From: Aquisalimonas sp.
Lineage (GTDB): Bacteria; Pseudomonadota; Gammaproteobacteria; Nitrococcales; Aquisalimonadaceae
Reading direction: 5' to 3'
NCBI GenBank assembly: GCA_007126095.1
Contig: SLBZ01000061.1
Span: 45,111 to 109,110 of the forward strand
Length of the DNA stretch: 64,000 nucleotides
Shown here: piece by piece, positions 51,360 to 61,307 of the stretch
Layout of the letters: the number at the start of each line of letters is the position of its first letter
How positions within the stretch are numbered: position 1 is the stretch's first letter
The notes under the pieces: model-generated
What the model saw: only the letters and a program-made list of their open reading frames with translations
Told to the model about the DNA's origin: nothing
The model's database searches: none
Made by a program: the position numbers and the translations under genes

Positions 51360-52589
51360 TTGCACACCGTTATAGGCACTGCGCGCCTGCTGTCCGTCCC
51401 GTTGATGATTCTCATCGGCGCGCATGTGGCCCTGCCTCATGCTCAGGAGGCGCCCGAGGCCTTCCGGCTGTTGCTGCATCTCCTCCCCTATGCCGCCTGT
51501 GCGATCGCCGCCGGGCTTGGTGTCATGTTCGGTCAGGGCCGGGTTGTGGGCATGGCGTTATTGCTGGCGGTGGCGTACTGGAGTGTCACGGAGGTCAACG
51601 CGCTGTTGCCTGACAACCGGTTTGAAGCCGGAGTCCTGTTCACCGCGGCCACTACGCTTGTGCCCCTGAATCTGCTGCTCTTCACGCTGTTGCCCGAGCG
51701 AGGCGTGTTCACCCGCCATGCTTTGCTCCGGTTCCTGATCGTCGGGGTTCAGGCCGGATTCGTGATCTGGGTGATTGCCGCCGAGCGCAATGACGTGCTG
51801 CAGGCGCTGGCTTTCAATGCCCTGAATGCGGCCGTGCCCTGGTTGCATCTGTCGGATACCGCCGTGGCAGCGTTGGTCATTGGTGTCGCTGCAGTGCTGT
51901 GGGTGACGCATCGGCGGGGAACCCCCCTGGAGGCCGGCGCGGTGGTGATGATCGGCGCGCTTGCGTTGCTGTTCGGCCGGGCGGGGGTGACCGACGCACC
52001 GGAGGCGTATGCGGCGGCGGCGGCGGTGATTCTCCTGGCCAGTCTGGTGTTCAACACGCACTACATCGCCTACCGGGATGATCTCACCGGATTGCCCGCG
52101 CGCCGGGCCCTGAATCAGCGGTTGGCGGCCCTCGGGCGGAACTACGCCATCGCCATGCTCGATGTGGATCACTTCAAGAAGTTCAACGACACCCATGGCC
52201 ACGACGTGGGCGATCAGGTGCTGAAGCTGGTGGCGGCCCGGATTCGTGCAGTCGGGGGCAGGGGCAAGGCGTATCGCTATGGCGGCGAAGAGTTCACCAT
52301 CGTTTTTCCCGGCAAGACCGCAAAACAGGCCAAACCCTATCTGGAAGAGGTGCGTGAGACAATCGCCGCCTACAGGATGGTGCTGCGTGGGAGCGACCGA
52401 CCTGATCAGAAGTCGGGCGAAAAGAAACGGGGCAGCGGCGGTTCGGCCCGCAAGGCCGTGCACGTGACTATCAGCATCGGCGTCGCCGAGCGCACCCGGG
52501 ACACGCCCTCGGCCGAAGACGTGATCAAGGCGGCCGACGAGGCGCTCTACCGGGCGAAGAAAAAGGGCCGCAACCGGGTGGCCGCGTAA
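51360..52589 (+). CDS. membrane GGDEF diguanylate cyclase
   Basis: This 409-residue protein has six or seven membrane helices (about 10-232) and a GGDEF domain with an active GGEEF motif (308-312) and metal-site MLDVDHFK. The inhibitory position reads GGRG, so no I-site. The start is a TTG with GGAG 8 bases upstream. It resembles cyclases with multi-helix membrane sensors of the PleD-like/DgcP kind. Confidence 0.87.
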   Translation: MHTVIGTARLLSVPLMILIGAHVALPHAQEAPEAFRLLLHLLPYAACAIAAGLGVMFGQGRVVGMALLLAVAYWSVTEVNALLPDNRFEAGVLFTAATTLVPLNLLLFTLLPERGVFTRHALLRFLIVGVQAGFVIWVIAAERNDVLQALAFNALNAAVPWLHLSDTAVAALVIGVAAVLWVTHRRGTPLEAGAVVMIGALALLFGRAGVTDAPEAYAAAAAVILLASLVFNTHYIAYRDDLTGLPARRALNQRLAALGRNYAIAMLDVDHFKKFNDTHGHDVGDQVLKLVAARIRAVGGRGKAYRYGGEEFTIVFPGKTAKQAKPYLEEVRETIAAYRMVLRGSDRPDQKSGEKKRGSGGSARKAVHVTISIGVAERTRDTPSAEDVIKAADEALYRAKKKGRNRVAA

Positions 52590-52597
52590 CCACGGCG

Positions 52598-54061
52598 TCA
52601 GGCTCCGGCGAACCACATGATGCCGACGAGGATCACGGCTGCGGTCCCCAGTACGCCGTAGACGAGGCGCCGGGCGCTGCTGCGCCGGCCGCCCAGTGTG
52701 TAGCGGAACCGCTCGGCGATGACCTGGCTGGCCGGAACGCCGAAATCCGACAGCAGTGTCTCCTCCAGCGCATCAGTCATGGCCGGTGGGCCACAGAGGT
52801 AATAGACCGCTCCTGTACGTCGCTCTGCGGGAAGCACCGTCTCCAGCAGTGCCCGGTCGGGAACGCCGCGGTGGCCGGTCCACCCGTCGGGCGGCTCCGC
52901 GAGGACGTGGTGGACGGTCAGGGGGAGTGTCCCGGCCATGGCATCCAGCTCGTCGGCGTAGAGGATCTGACCTGCCGTGCGATTGCCCTGGATGACCGTG
53001 ATCGGGCGGTCGGCGCCGTCATGCTGCAGCTGTCGCAACAGCGCCATGATGGGTGCCATGCCGACGCCACCGGCGACGAATACCAGCGCGCGGCCATCTT
53101 CCGGTTCAAGGGTGAAATGCCCGTAAGGCCCGTCCAGATAGGCGGGTGTGCCCGGGGGCACTTCGGCGATGCGGCCGGTGAAGTCTCCCGCTTCCTTGAT
53201 GGTGAAAGCGACGCGCGGCCAGTCGGCGGGCGCCGAGCTGATGGAGAAAGGGTGCTCGGTCATGCGGAACAGCGGGCGTTCCAGCTTCAGCCAGGCGAAC
53301 TGTCCTGCCCGGAAGGGCAGGGGCGTGCCGGGATGGCCACTCTTGCGGTCCGGTTCCAGCTCGATGGTCCAGGTCCGCTCGGCTTCCGGCCGCACGGCGG
53401 TGACCCGGTAGGGGTGGCGGCGCTGGCGCAGCGGGATGATCAGGTGTACGTGTACCAGCGAGGCGATGGCAACCAGTGCCGCGAGTATCCAGAAGCCGGC
53501 GAGCAGCCCGTCCTGGCTGTAACGGCCGGCTTCCAGGGTATGGTGCAGGCCGAACAGCGCGATCACCACGGCGCCGATCCCGTGACTCAGCCGCCAGGTC
53601 TCGTAACGCATGGGCAGGCCGTCCCGGGCGATGGCCATGAATACAAGCAGACCCAGTGCAATCCAGGCCAGCAGGCCGCTGAGACCCGGCAGTAGCGGCA
53701 GACTCAGCCAGGTGTGGGCGTCACGGTCCAGTGGCGCAGGCGCGCCCATGGGGAGTGTGTAGAGGAAGGGGTGCAGCAGTAAGAACGCGACCAGCACGTA
53801 GGCCATGATCTGGTGGAACTGCATGACCCGGTCCATGCCCATGCGCGCGGACAGGCCCTTGAAGCGCCCCGACAGGAGAAATTCCATCAGCAGCATGGCG
53901 AAACCCGACATGCCGAGGCCGGTGGCCAGATCGTCGCGCCAGGGGCGGGGTGTCAGCCCCTGGGCTGCGCCCAGGGCCATGGGCAGGAGGGCGAGTGCTG
54001 CATATCCGCCAAGCAGAGCCGCTGGCAAAAGCCACAGGGGTCGGACAGATGATCGGGGCAT
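52598..54061 (-). CDS. ferric-reductase-like membrane oxidoreductase (FRE/FNR fusion)
   Basis: This 487-residue protein has about six membrane helices with heme-ligand histidines (FHQIMAYVLVAFLLLHPFLY and RLSHGIGAVVIALFGLHHTL). A cytoplasmic FAD domain (EHPFSISSAP) and an NAD(P) domain (VFVAGGVGMAPIMALL and YYLCGPPAMTD) follow, and a final membrane helix (VLGTAAVILVGIMWFAG) is unusual. It should move electrons from NAD(P)H across the membrane. GGGAGA upstream supports the start at 54061. Confidence 0.87.
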   Translation of the reverse strand: MPRSSVRPLWLLPAALLGGYAALALLPMALGAAQGLTPRPWRDDLATGLGMSGFAMLLMEFLLSGRFKGLSARMGMDRVMQFHQIMAYVLVAFLLLHPFLYTLPMGAPAPLDRDAHTWLSLPLLPGLSGLLAWIALGLLVFMAIARDGLPMRYETWRLSHGIGAVVIALFGLHHTLEAGRYSQDGLLAGFWILAALVAIASLVHVHLIIPLRQRRHPYRVTAVRPEAERTWTIELEPDRKSGHPGTPLPFRAGQFAWLKLERPLFRMTEHPFSISSAPADWPRVAFTIKEAGDFTGRIAEVPPGTPAYLDGPYGHFTLEPEDGRALVFVAGGVGMAPIMALLRQLQHDGADRPITVIQGNRTAGQILYADELDAMAGTLPLTVHHVLAEPPDGWTGHRGVPDRALLETVLPAERRTGAVYYLCGPPAMTDALEETLLSDFGVPASQVIAERFRYTLGGRRSSARRLVYGVLGTAAVILVGIMWFAGA

Positions 54062-54171
54062 GACGACGGTCTCCCTCGAAAGCAGTACTGGACGAAAACC
54101 AGTATCATTCGGGGATTGTGGCAAGGGTTTGACGCAGGTCATGCCCGGCGTCGATGGAGAGGCTGCGCGAT

Positions 54172-54624
54172 ATGAAAATCTGGGTGGACGCGGACGCCTG
54201 TCCGGTGGTGGTGCGGGAGATTCTGTTCAAGGCGGCCGAGCGCACCGGGGTGCAGTTGACCCTGGTCGCCAATCAGCCGATACGGATACCCCGCTCGCCG
54301 GTGATCCATTTCCTGCAGGTGGCCGCGGGGTTCGACGTGGCGGATCACGAAATCGTGCGCCGGGTGGAGCCTGATGATCTCGTGGTGACGGGCGACATTC
54401 CATTGGCTGCGGAAGTCATCGAAGCAGGCGGTCATGCGCTGAGCCCGCGGGGCGAGTTGCATACGCGGGAGAACATCCGCTCGCGCCTGAATATGCGCGA
54501 TTTCATGGACACCCTGCGCGCCAGCGGTGTGGATACCGGTGGTGCGCCGGCCATGAATCAGAAGGATCGGCAGGCGTTCGCGAACAACCTGGATCGGCTA
54601 CTGACGCGGTATGCCCGCGGTTAA
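54172..54624 (+). CDS. YaiI/YqxD family protein (UPF0178)
   Basis: This 150-residue protein starts [19 protein letters not shown] and has [30 protein letters not shown] and the C-terminal [13 protein letters not shown], covering the whole UPF0178 (DUF188) family. The conserved Asp cluster suggests a PIN-like nuclease fold, but the activity is unproven. GGAGAGGC upstream. Confidence 0.92.
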   Translation: MKIWVDADACPVVVREILFKAAERTGVQLTLVANQPIRIPRSPVIHFLQVAAGFDVADHEIVRRVEPDDLVVTGDIPLAAEVIEAGGHALSPRGELHTRENIRSRLNMRDFMDTLRASGVDTGGAPAMNQKDRQAFANNLDRLLTRYARG

Positions 54625-54930
54625 CGGGTTCAGTTGCGGAACTCGTTGAAGAACGCGCGAGTCACCCGGCGGATGCAGGATGCCCTTGGTACCGGGCATG
54701 ATCAGCGCGTGCGCCTGAATTGATCGCAGGGCGTCCTCGTAGTCTCCTCCCATGCCGGCAGTTCGCCGTGGGTGACATAGGTCAGGAACGCGTCCTCGAT
54801 CACTTCGCCGTTCTCGATTTCGAAGTCGCCAAGCTCGAAGCGTTCCGTGTCGGCTCAGGCTGTGCCGGCGAGCAGGAGTACGGACACGGCGACCGCCGCT
54901 GGGCGTAAGGAGAGGCACTGCCGCCGGCTT
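54625..54930 (-). pseudogene. alpha/beta hydrolase pseudogene (homoserine acetyltransferase-like)
   Basis: Leftward from about 54908 the text reads a signal peptide (AVSVLLLAGTA), a stop codon, then ADTERFELGDFEIENGEVIE and AFLTYVTHGEL, the N-terminus of MetX-like alpha/beta hydrolases. The catalytic middle is missing. In another frame the end reads ALRSIQAHALIMPGTKGILH then PPGDSRVLQ, the family's C-terminal part. A stop, a large deletion and a frameshift make it non-functional. Confidence 0.65.
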
Positions 54931-54944
54931 CTGGCCGGCGGCAG
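54918..54944 (-). terminator. terminator-like hairpin downstream of rhlE
   Basis: CTGCCGCCGGC-TTCTG-GCCGGCGGCAG forms a perfect 11-bp stem 11 bases past the helicase stop. Read leftward it is followed by a pyrimidine-rich stretch (TGCCTCTCCTTA) with few consecutive Ts. Confidence 0.6.
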
Positions 54945-54954
54945 CAGACGCGAG

Positions 54955-56205
<1,251 letters not shown>

Positions 56206-56431
56206 GATAGTTCCTGTTTTTGAACAGCCAGGGCTGGCGTTCCGGATGTATTCCGGATTGTGTGCTTATCGAGGAAAGACCCTGGCAGTAAAACAGTCCG
56301 CGATGAGCTGCGGGGACCGGCCACCTGGGGAACCGGCGCACGAGAGGTGCGGGAACAAGAGGGCGGGTACAACGCAGACGGAACCCTAACACGGATGTTG
56401 GGCCTGCGCCAGTGCTGCGGTGCAGTAAACG

Positions 56432-57025
56432 TCAGGCCTGGCGACGGGGTTCCAGCAGACGCTCTTCCGTGGCGATGATGTCCACGGGGCGGTCGTGGGG
56501 TTCCAGCGGGAGTTCCGGCACGATCTGGCACTCGAACGCAAGCGCGATTGTCGTATACACCGTATTGGCCGCAAGCCAGCGATCGTAGTAGCCGCGGCCG
56601 TGACCGATGCGCCCGCCCTGCTCCGTGAAGCCGACGCCCGGGATGATGGCGACGTCGAACGGCCCGGTGGCCGACGTGTCGTCGCGCGGCGAGAGGATGC
56701 CCCAGCGGCCGGTCTCCAGATCACCCCAGCCGGTCATGGGCACGGCGCGGATTGTGTGGGCATCCATGATGCGGGGGATGGCGATGCTCCGGTCGTCCGC
56801 AAGCAGTGCGTCGATAATGCCGTGGGTATCCACCTCGGTGTCGAATGAGACGAAGGTGAATAACCGCCGGGCGGCCGCAACCGCCGGATGGGCCAGGAGC
56901 CGCTGGCGGATGCGTCGGCTGCGTTCCTCGCGTTGCGCCGGGGACAGCGCCGCTCGGCGCGCGAGCGCTGCCTCCCGCACGGCACGTTTGCAGTCGTTGA
57001 CGGGATCGGATGCCTGCTCAGTCAT
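56432..57025 (-). CDS. 5-formyltetrahydrofolate cyclo-ligase
   Basis: This 197-residue protein has the family ATP-binding motif GRIGHGRGYYDRWLA and the start CKRAVREAALARRAALSP. It converts 5-formyl-THF to 5,10-methenyl-THF using ATP. Normal length. It lies 47 bp downstream of the ferredoxin stop on the same strand and may share its transcript. Confidence 0.9.
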   Translation of the reverse strand: MTEQASDPVNDCKRAVREAALARRAALSPAQREERSRRIRQRLLAHPAVAAARRLFTFVSFDTEVDTHGIIDALLADDRSIAIPRIMDAHTIRAVPMTGWGDLETGRWGILSPRDDTSATGPFDVAIIPGVGFTEQGGRIGHGRGYYDRWLAANTVYTTIALAFECQIVPELPLEPHDRPVDIIATEERLLEPRRQA

Positions 57026-57072
57026 GCCGCTGTTCTATCCGATCGGCCGGTGCCTTGCAAATCGACCCGTGC

Positions 57073-57396
57073 TCACCGCTCAAGGTACGGCAGTTTATTG
57101 GGTTTGCCGTCCCACTCTTCGGCGTCTTCGGGCGGGTCTTTCTGCTCGGTGATCACGGGCCACTGCTGGGCGAGCTCGGCGTTGAGTTCGAGGAAGTGAC
57201 TCATCTCGTCGGGCAGATCATCCTCGGAGTAGATGGCCTCGGCGGGGCATTCAGGCTCGCACAGGGTGCAGTCGATGCACTCGTCCGGGTCGATGGCCAG
57301 AAAGTTCGGCCCCTCGTGGAAGCAATCCACCGGGCAGACTTCCACGCAATCGGTGTACTTGCACTTAATGCAGTTATCCGTGACGACAAAGGTCAT
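57073..57396 (-). CDS. fdxA: 7Fe ferredoxin FdxA
   Basis: This 107-residue protein has eight N-terminal cysteines (Cys9, 12, 17, 21, 25, 40, 43, 46 with Cys50) arranged as in FdxA with one 3Fe-4S and one 4Fe-4S cluster, then the FdxA-specific tail ([17 protein letters not shown]). Start at 57396 follows CTGGAG. It serves as an electron carrier; in relatives it is sometimes induced by iron limitation or nitrosative stress. Confidence 0.92.
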   Translation of the reverse strand: MTFVVTDNCIKCKYTDCVEVCPVDCFHEGPNFLAIDPDECIDCTLCEPECPAEAIYSEDDLPDEMSHFLELNAELAQQWPVITEQKDPPEDAEEWDGKPNKLPYLER

Positions 57397-57557
57397 GGTG
57401 CGCTCCAGGGGGTGTTGGTCGGGCGGTTCGTCCAGCGTAGACTGTTCAATGATGGATATCATATACATTTAACAAGCGCCAACCAAAGACCGGCATCGCA
57501 TAAGCGTATGCTGCTGGTGCTCCGGCAGGCCCGCCGGTACCATTCGCGGAGTTTTTC

Positions 57558-57851
57558 GTGAAGGCTGGCACAGACATGGTGAATGAATCGCAGCGTCCGG
57601 CAGCCCACCGTCAGTACAGCGCGGTGCTTGATCTGCGCGTCCACGATCCTCGGGAGCGCCTCCCGCTGCTCGAGATGACGCTTTCGGTACTGCAGCCGGG
57701 GGAGGATGTCTTACTGATCGCGGGCACGGAGCCACAGCGGCTGCTGGATCACCTGCAGAGCCATTACAGTGAACGGTTCGATTGGGAGGCCGTCCAGTGG
57801 GGGCCGGAGCTGTGGCAGCTGCGGCTTGTCCGCGGCCCGTCGGGCGCGTGA
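57558..57851 (+). CDS. DUF2249 domain protein
   Basis: This 97-residue protein carries the DUF2249 core VLDLRVHDPRERLPLLEM and LQPGEDVLLIAGTEPQRLL. The GTG start at 57558 has GGAG at good spacing; ATG 57576 is an alternative. DUF2249 proteins are common beside NO-response genes, and an NsrR gene follows 38 bp downstream, so a role in nitrosative stress or denitrification is likely by association. Confidence 0.82.
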   Translation: MKAGTDMVNESQRPAAHRQYSAVLDLRVHDPRERLPLLEMTLSVLQPGEDVLLIAGTEPQRLLDHLQSHYSERFDWEAVQWGPELWQLRLVRGPSGA

Positions 57852-57889
57852 GTATTCAGAGACGGGTTGAGGTTGGGGTATCCTGAGGC

Positions 57890-58324
57890 ATGGAACTGAC
57901 TTATCACACGGATTACGGCCTGCGCGTGCTGATGTATGCCGGTGCGCACCGCGATCGGCGCGTGACCATGCGCGAGATTGCGCAGTCTTACGATATCTCC
58001 CTGGAACACCTCCGCAAGGTGGTCCATCGGCTGGCCCAGCACGGGTACCTCATTACCACCAAAGGGCGGGCAGGGGGGCTGACGCTGGGCGCACCGCCGG
58101 AGACCATGCGCATCGGGGATATCGTGCTCGCCATGGAGGAGTCCATGGCCATCATGGACTGCAACCGCCAGCCCTGTCCGCTGTGCGGGGGCTGCTCCCT
58201 GAAGGCCGTCCTGGAGAGTGCGCGCACCGCCTTCATTGACCAGCTCAATACGTTCACGCTGCAGGACGTGCTCGGGGACACCACGACGTTTGGTCAGCTC
58301 CAGCGGCTGACACAGTCCGCCTGA
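57890..58324 (+). CDS. nsrR: NsrR-type Rrf2 family regulator
   Basis: This 144-residue protein has the Rrf2 winged helix (LTYHTDYGLRVLMYAGAH and SLEHLRKVVHRL) and cysteines at 91, 96 and 102, the exact iron-sulphur ligand positions of NsrR, plus an extra Cys99. It should hold a NO-sensitive cluster and repress nitrosative-stress genes. Its stop abuts the convergent exonuclease gene with no gap. Confidence 0.85.
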   Translation: MELTYHTDYGLRVLMYAGAHRDRRVTMREIAQSYDISLEHLRKVVHRLAQHGYLITTKGRAGGLTLGAPPETMRIGDIVLAMEESMAIMDCNRQPCPLCGGCSLKAVLESARTAFIDQLNTFTLQDVLGDTTTFGQLQRLTQSA

Positions 58325-60439
58325 TTACATGTGGCGTGATGTGGAGACCATGGCCGAGCGGTGACGGATCTGCGCGGCCATGTTCGAGGCTTTCATGACC
58401 TCGCCAAAGGTATCCAGCCCCTTCGCCTCCAGCCGGTCGATCAGCCGCACCAGCAGTTCCGCCGTGCCCAGGGTGTCGCCCAGCGCCGTATGGCGGCCAC
58501 TGATGGTGATCCCGTAGCGGTCACACAGCGCGTCCAGGGAGTGATCCTCCTCCTCGCCGTCGAGCATGGATGACAGCAGCAGGGTATCGAGCAGCGGGTT
58601 GTCGAACTCCACGCCCGCTTCGCCCTGTCGCAGGCTGATGAACTTCATGTCGAACGCGGCGTTGTGGGCGACCATGACGGCGTCCCCCACGAACGCCTTG
58701 AACTGGGGCAGCACCACCTGGATCTCGGGTTTGTCCTCCACGTCGGCATCCGTGATGCCATGGAACCGTGTCGAGGCCTGCGGAATCGTCCGGCCGGGAT
58801 TGACCAGCCGCTCGAAGGTCTCGCCGGTAAGCACGCGGTGCTTGACGACCCGGACTCCGGCGATGGAGATGATCTCGTCGCCCCCGGTCGGGTCGAGGCC
58901 GGTCATCTCGCAGTCGAACACCACGAACGACAGATCCCGCAGCGGTGTGGCGGCAAGCTCCTCGTCGCCGGCGTGCCTACGCATGAGTCCGAAATCGTAG
59001 AACTCGGGGCGGGCGGGCAGGCGGCGCGGCTCCGGGAGAAACTGTGGCCGGTTCGGTGCCGGCAGCGGCAGCCGCACGATCGCCTGGTGCTCCTGGCGCC
59101 CGCCCTGGCTCCACGGTTCGCAGTCGTGTCGCTCCAGTACCTCACGCATGCGCGGCCCGCTGGTGTCGTCATCACAGGGTGTATCCAGCCAGCGCTCCAG
59201 CACTTCGGCCGACAGCGGCTTGCCACGCCAGCGGACATCCAGGTACACGGCCTGGTCGGCGAGCAGGGACTCGATGTCGAACTCGGTGGCACCGGTCTCG
59301 GTATGGACGGCGCGGATGAGGCATTCCAGGGCCTGCATGAGCGACAGGCTGTCGCCGTGCAGCCACAGGGGCATGCCGACCAGGTTGATCTTCGCCGCGG
59401 CGAGGTCCGTGAGACGCTCCTGAACACAGCTCACGAGATCACTGGTGTAGATGTCCGCCATGGGCCAGCGGCCGAGTAGCTGGCCACGGATCTCTTGTCC
59501 GAGCTCCTCGACCCGGCTGCTCAGTGACTCGCTCTCCCGGAGGATGACGTCATCGAAGGAGCGGCGTTCGTCCGGATCCATGTCGGGGTAGCTGGTGATG
59601 GTTTCCGCTGCGGCGCGCACGTTGCCCACGATGCCGCGCAGGTCGCGGGTCAGGGCCAGGCGGATGGCGTCCCCGCGGGCGAGCAGGGCGACGTCGTCCG
59701 AGATGTCCACCAGCGTGATCAGGTGGCCGGTGATGGCATCCTGGTTGTCCAGGATCAATGCCATGCGGGCGTGCAGCATCTGCCGGGAGTCGGCGCTGCT
59801 GCACACGAACGGTGCCGTGAGCTCGGAGCCTGACGCCGCGCCGGCGGCGTGGTGCCGCTCCAGGCGCTCCAGGGTGTGCTGGACGGGAGCCCGGGAGAGG
59901 ATGTTGAAAAGGGGTCGCCCGAGGCCGATGGTCTCCGGCAGGTCGAGAATGGAGACCGCGGCGTTGTTGTAGAGCAGGATCTGATTCTGCCGGTTGCACA
60001 CCAGCACACCCTCGCTGAGACTCTGCAGGATGACTTCCAGCCAGGTCTTTTGCTCCTCCACCCGCTCAGTGGCATCGTTCATGGCCTTGCGGATCTCGCC
60101 CCGCGACTGTTTCAGCGCCTCCGCCAGCTCGGCGGTGACGTCGGGCAGGCTGCCCAGGGCGTGATGGCGGGGCAGGGGCAGCCCCTGCTCCGGGGAGCGG
60201 GATTCCAGCAGCGCGCGGATACCACGGATAAGTTTGCGCGACGGGCGCATGATCAGGCGGTCCAGGACAAACCACGCCACCATGATCAGCGCCGCGGCTC
60301 CGGCGCCTCCCGCCAGCGCCGCGACGGTGGCGATGTCACTTCCGGCGGGTGCAACCAGATGAACGGTGACGGCGACCAGCGTGGCCGATGCCAGTGCCAG
60401 GGCGGCGAAAATCAGGGCCAGCAGGTGCCGCGGATGCAT
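58325..60439 (-). CDS. membrane PAS-pseudokinase-DEDDh exonuclease fusion
   Basis: This 704-residue protein has two membrane helices (about 7-30 and 38-59), a HAMP-like linker and a PAS domain (about 133-245). A DHp-like helix follows in which the phospho-acceptor His is replaced by Arg265 (LTRDLRG), then a degenerate kinase-like region. A C-terminal DnaQ-type exonuclease has all acidic residues: Asp509 and Glu511 in FDCEMTG, Asp597 in HNAAFDMKF, His650 and Asp655 in HTALGD. It should act on DNA or RNA ends or nucleotides at the membrane under a PAS signal. A receiver-only regulator is encoded immediately upstream on the same strand. Confidence 0.87.
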   Translation of the reverse strand: MHPRHLLALIFAALALASATLVAVTVHLVAPAGSDIATVAALAGGAGAAALIMVAWFVLDRLIMRPSRKLIRGIRALLESRSPEQGLPLPRHHALGSLPDVTAELAEALKQSRGEIRKAMNDATERVEEQKTWLEVILQSLSEGVLVCNRQNQILLYNNAAVSILDLPETIGLGRPLFNILSRAPVQHTLERLERHHAAGAASGSELTAPFVCSSADSRQMLHARMALILDNQDAITGHLITLVDISDDVALLARGDAIRLALTRDLRGIVGNVRAAAETITSYPDMDPDERRSFDDVILRESESLSSRVEELGQEIRGQLLGRWPMADIYTSDLVSCVQERLTDLAAAKINLVGMPLWLHGDSLSLMQALECLIRAVHTETGATEFDIESLLADQAVYLDVRWRGKPLSAEVLERWLDTPCDDDTSGPRMREVLERHDCEPWSQGGRQEHQAIVRLPLPAPNRPQFLPEPRRLPARPEFYDFGLMRRHAGDEELAATPLRDLSFVVFDCEMTGLDPTGGDEIISIAGVRVVKHRVLTGETFERLVNPGRTIPQASTRFHGITDADVEDKPEIQVVLPQFKAFVGDAVMVAHNAAFDMKFISLRQGEAGVEFDNPLLDTLLLSSMLDGEEEDHSLDALCDRYGITISGRHTALGDTLGTAELLVRLIDRLEAKGLDTFGEVMKASNMAAQIRHRSAMVSTSRHM

Positions 60440-60449
60440 CGTTGCCTCG

Positions 60450-60827
60450 TCATGCTGCGGCGACGGGCAGAAGATCCCTCGCCCGTTGCAGCAGGTCCCG
60501 GGTCGAGAACGGTTTGCTGATGTAGTCGTCGGCGCCCGTGGCGAAGCCCTTCTCGGCGTCGATGGAGCGTCCGCGGGCCGTCAGCATGATGATGCGCGTA
60601 TCGGCGCAGGCGGGCATGCCGCGCAGCTCCTCGCAGATCTGGTAGCCGTTGCGGCCCGGCAGCATGACGTCCAGGAGAATGAGGTCCGGGGCTTCCTGCT
60701 GCACGGCGGCAATGGCTTCGCTGCCATCCTGCGCGACCCGGACGCGGTACCCTTCGGCTTTCATGAGAAAGCGCAGCGACAGAATGATATTCGGCTCATC
60801 GTCCACGATGAGGACGGACTGGTCCAT
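60450..60827 (-). CDS. single-domain response regulator
   Basis: This 125-residue protein is a receiver domain alone with acidic pocket Asp9-Asp10, phospho-acceptor Asp53 (LILLDVMLPG), Thr83 and Lys105 (SKPFS). No output domain. GGAGGAG fixes the start at 60827. It lies 10 bp upstream of the exonuclease fusion. As that neighbour cannot self-phosphorylate, its kinase must be elsewhere, or the receiver binds the pseudokinase directly. Confidence 0.9.
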   Translation of the reverse strand: MDQSVLIVDDEPNIILSLRFLMKAEGYRVRVAQDGSEAIAAVQQEAPDLILLDVMLPGRNGYQICEELRGMPACADTRIIMLTARGRSIDAEKGFATGADDYISKPFSTRDLLQRARDLLPVAAA

Positions 60828-61073
60828 AGGGTTTCTCCTCCTCTGGGCCGGATGCGACGTGGGCTCCGGCTCTTGTTCAGACGGAAAAGTTACCATAACG
60901 ATCGATTTGTTTCATCGGTCACCGCGTCGGTGTCGGCGTTTGAATCCTGACGTGGAATGTCGACATGAACAGACCGGTTTCAGCGTAATGAAATGCCTGG
61001 CGAATCGTCTTGAAGAAGAAAGGGCCCATAATTAACATGAACCACCAATCCGCGAGCGGGAATGAGAAGCCTC

Positions 61074-61307
61074 ATGAGTGATGGAGTCGACGTCGGGAAG
61101 ATCTCCACGGATCCGTGGCTGCGTCTGATGATGAAAATCGGGATTCCGCTTGCGGTCATCAGCATCATCGCGCTCTGGAGCGGGCAGCTGATGGGCATTC
61201 CGGGCCTGTTCGTCCTGTTTGTGGTGACCGGCGGGCTGACGCTGGCCATCGGCCTCGCCTACAACATCCGCTTCGTGCTCCTGGCCTACCGCAAGGCCCG
61301 GGAGTAG
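61074..61307 (+). CDS. small two-helix membrane protein
   Basis: This 77-residue protein has two membrane helices (IGIPLAVISIIALWSGQL and FVLFVVTGGLTLAIGLAYNI) and a basic C-terminus. It is divergent from the receiver gene and convergent with the DUF294 gene, whose stop overlaps its stop codon region. No family recognised. Confidence 0.62.
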   Translation: MSDGVDVGKISTDPWLRLMMKIGIPLAVISIIALWSGQLMGIPGLFVLFVVTGGLTLAIGLAYNIRFVLLAYRKARE

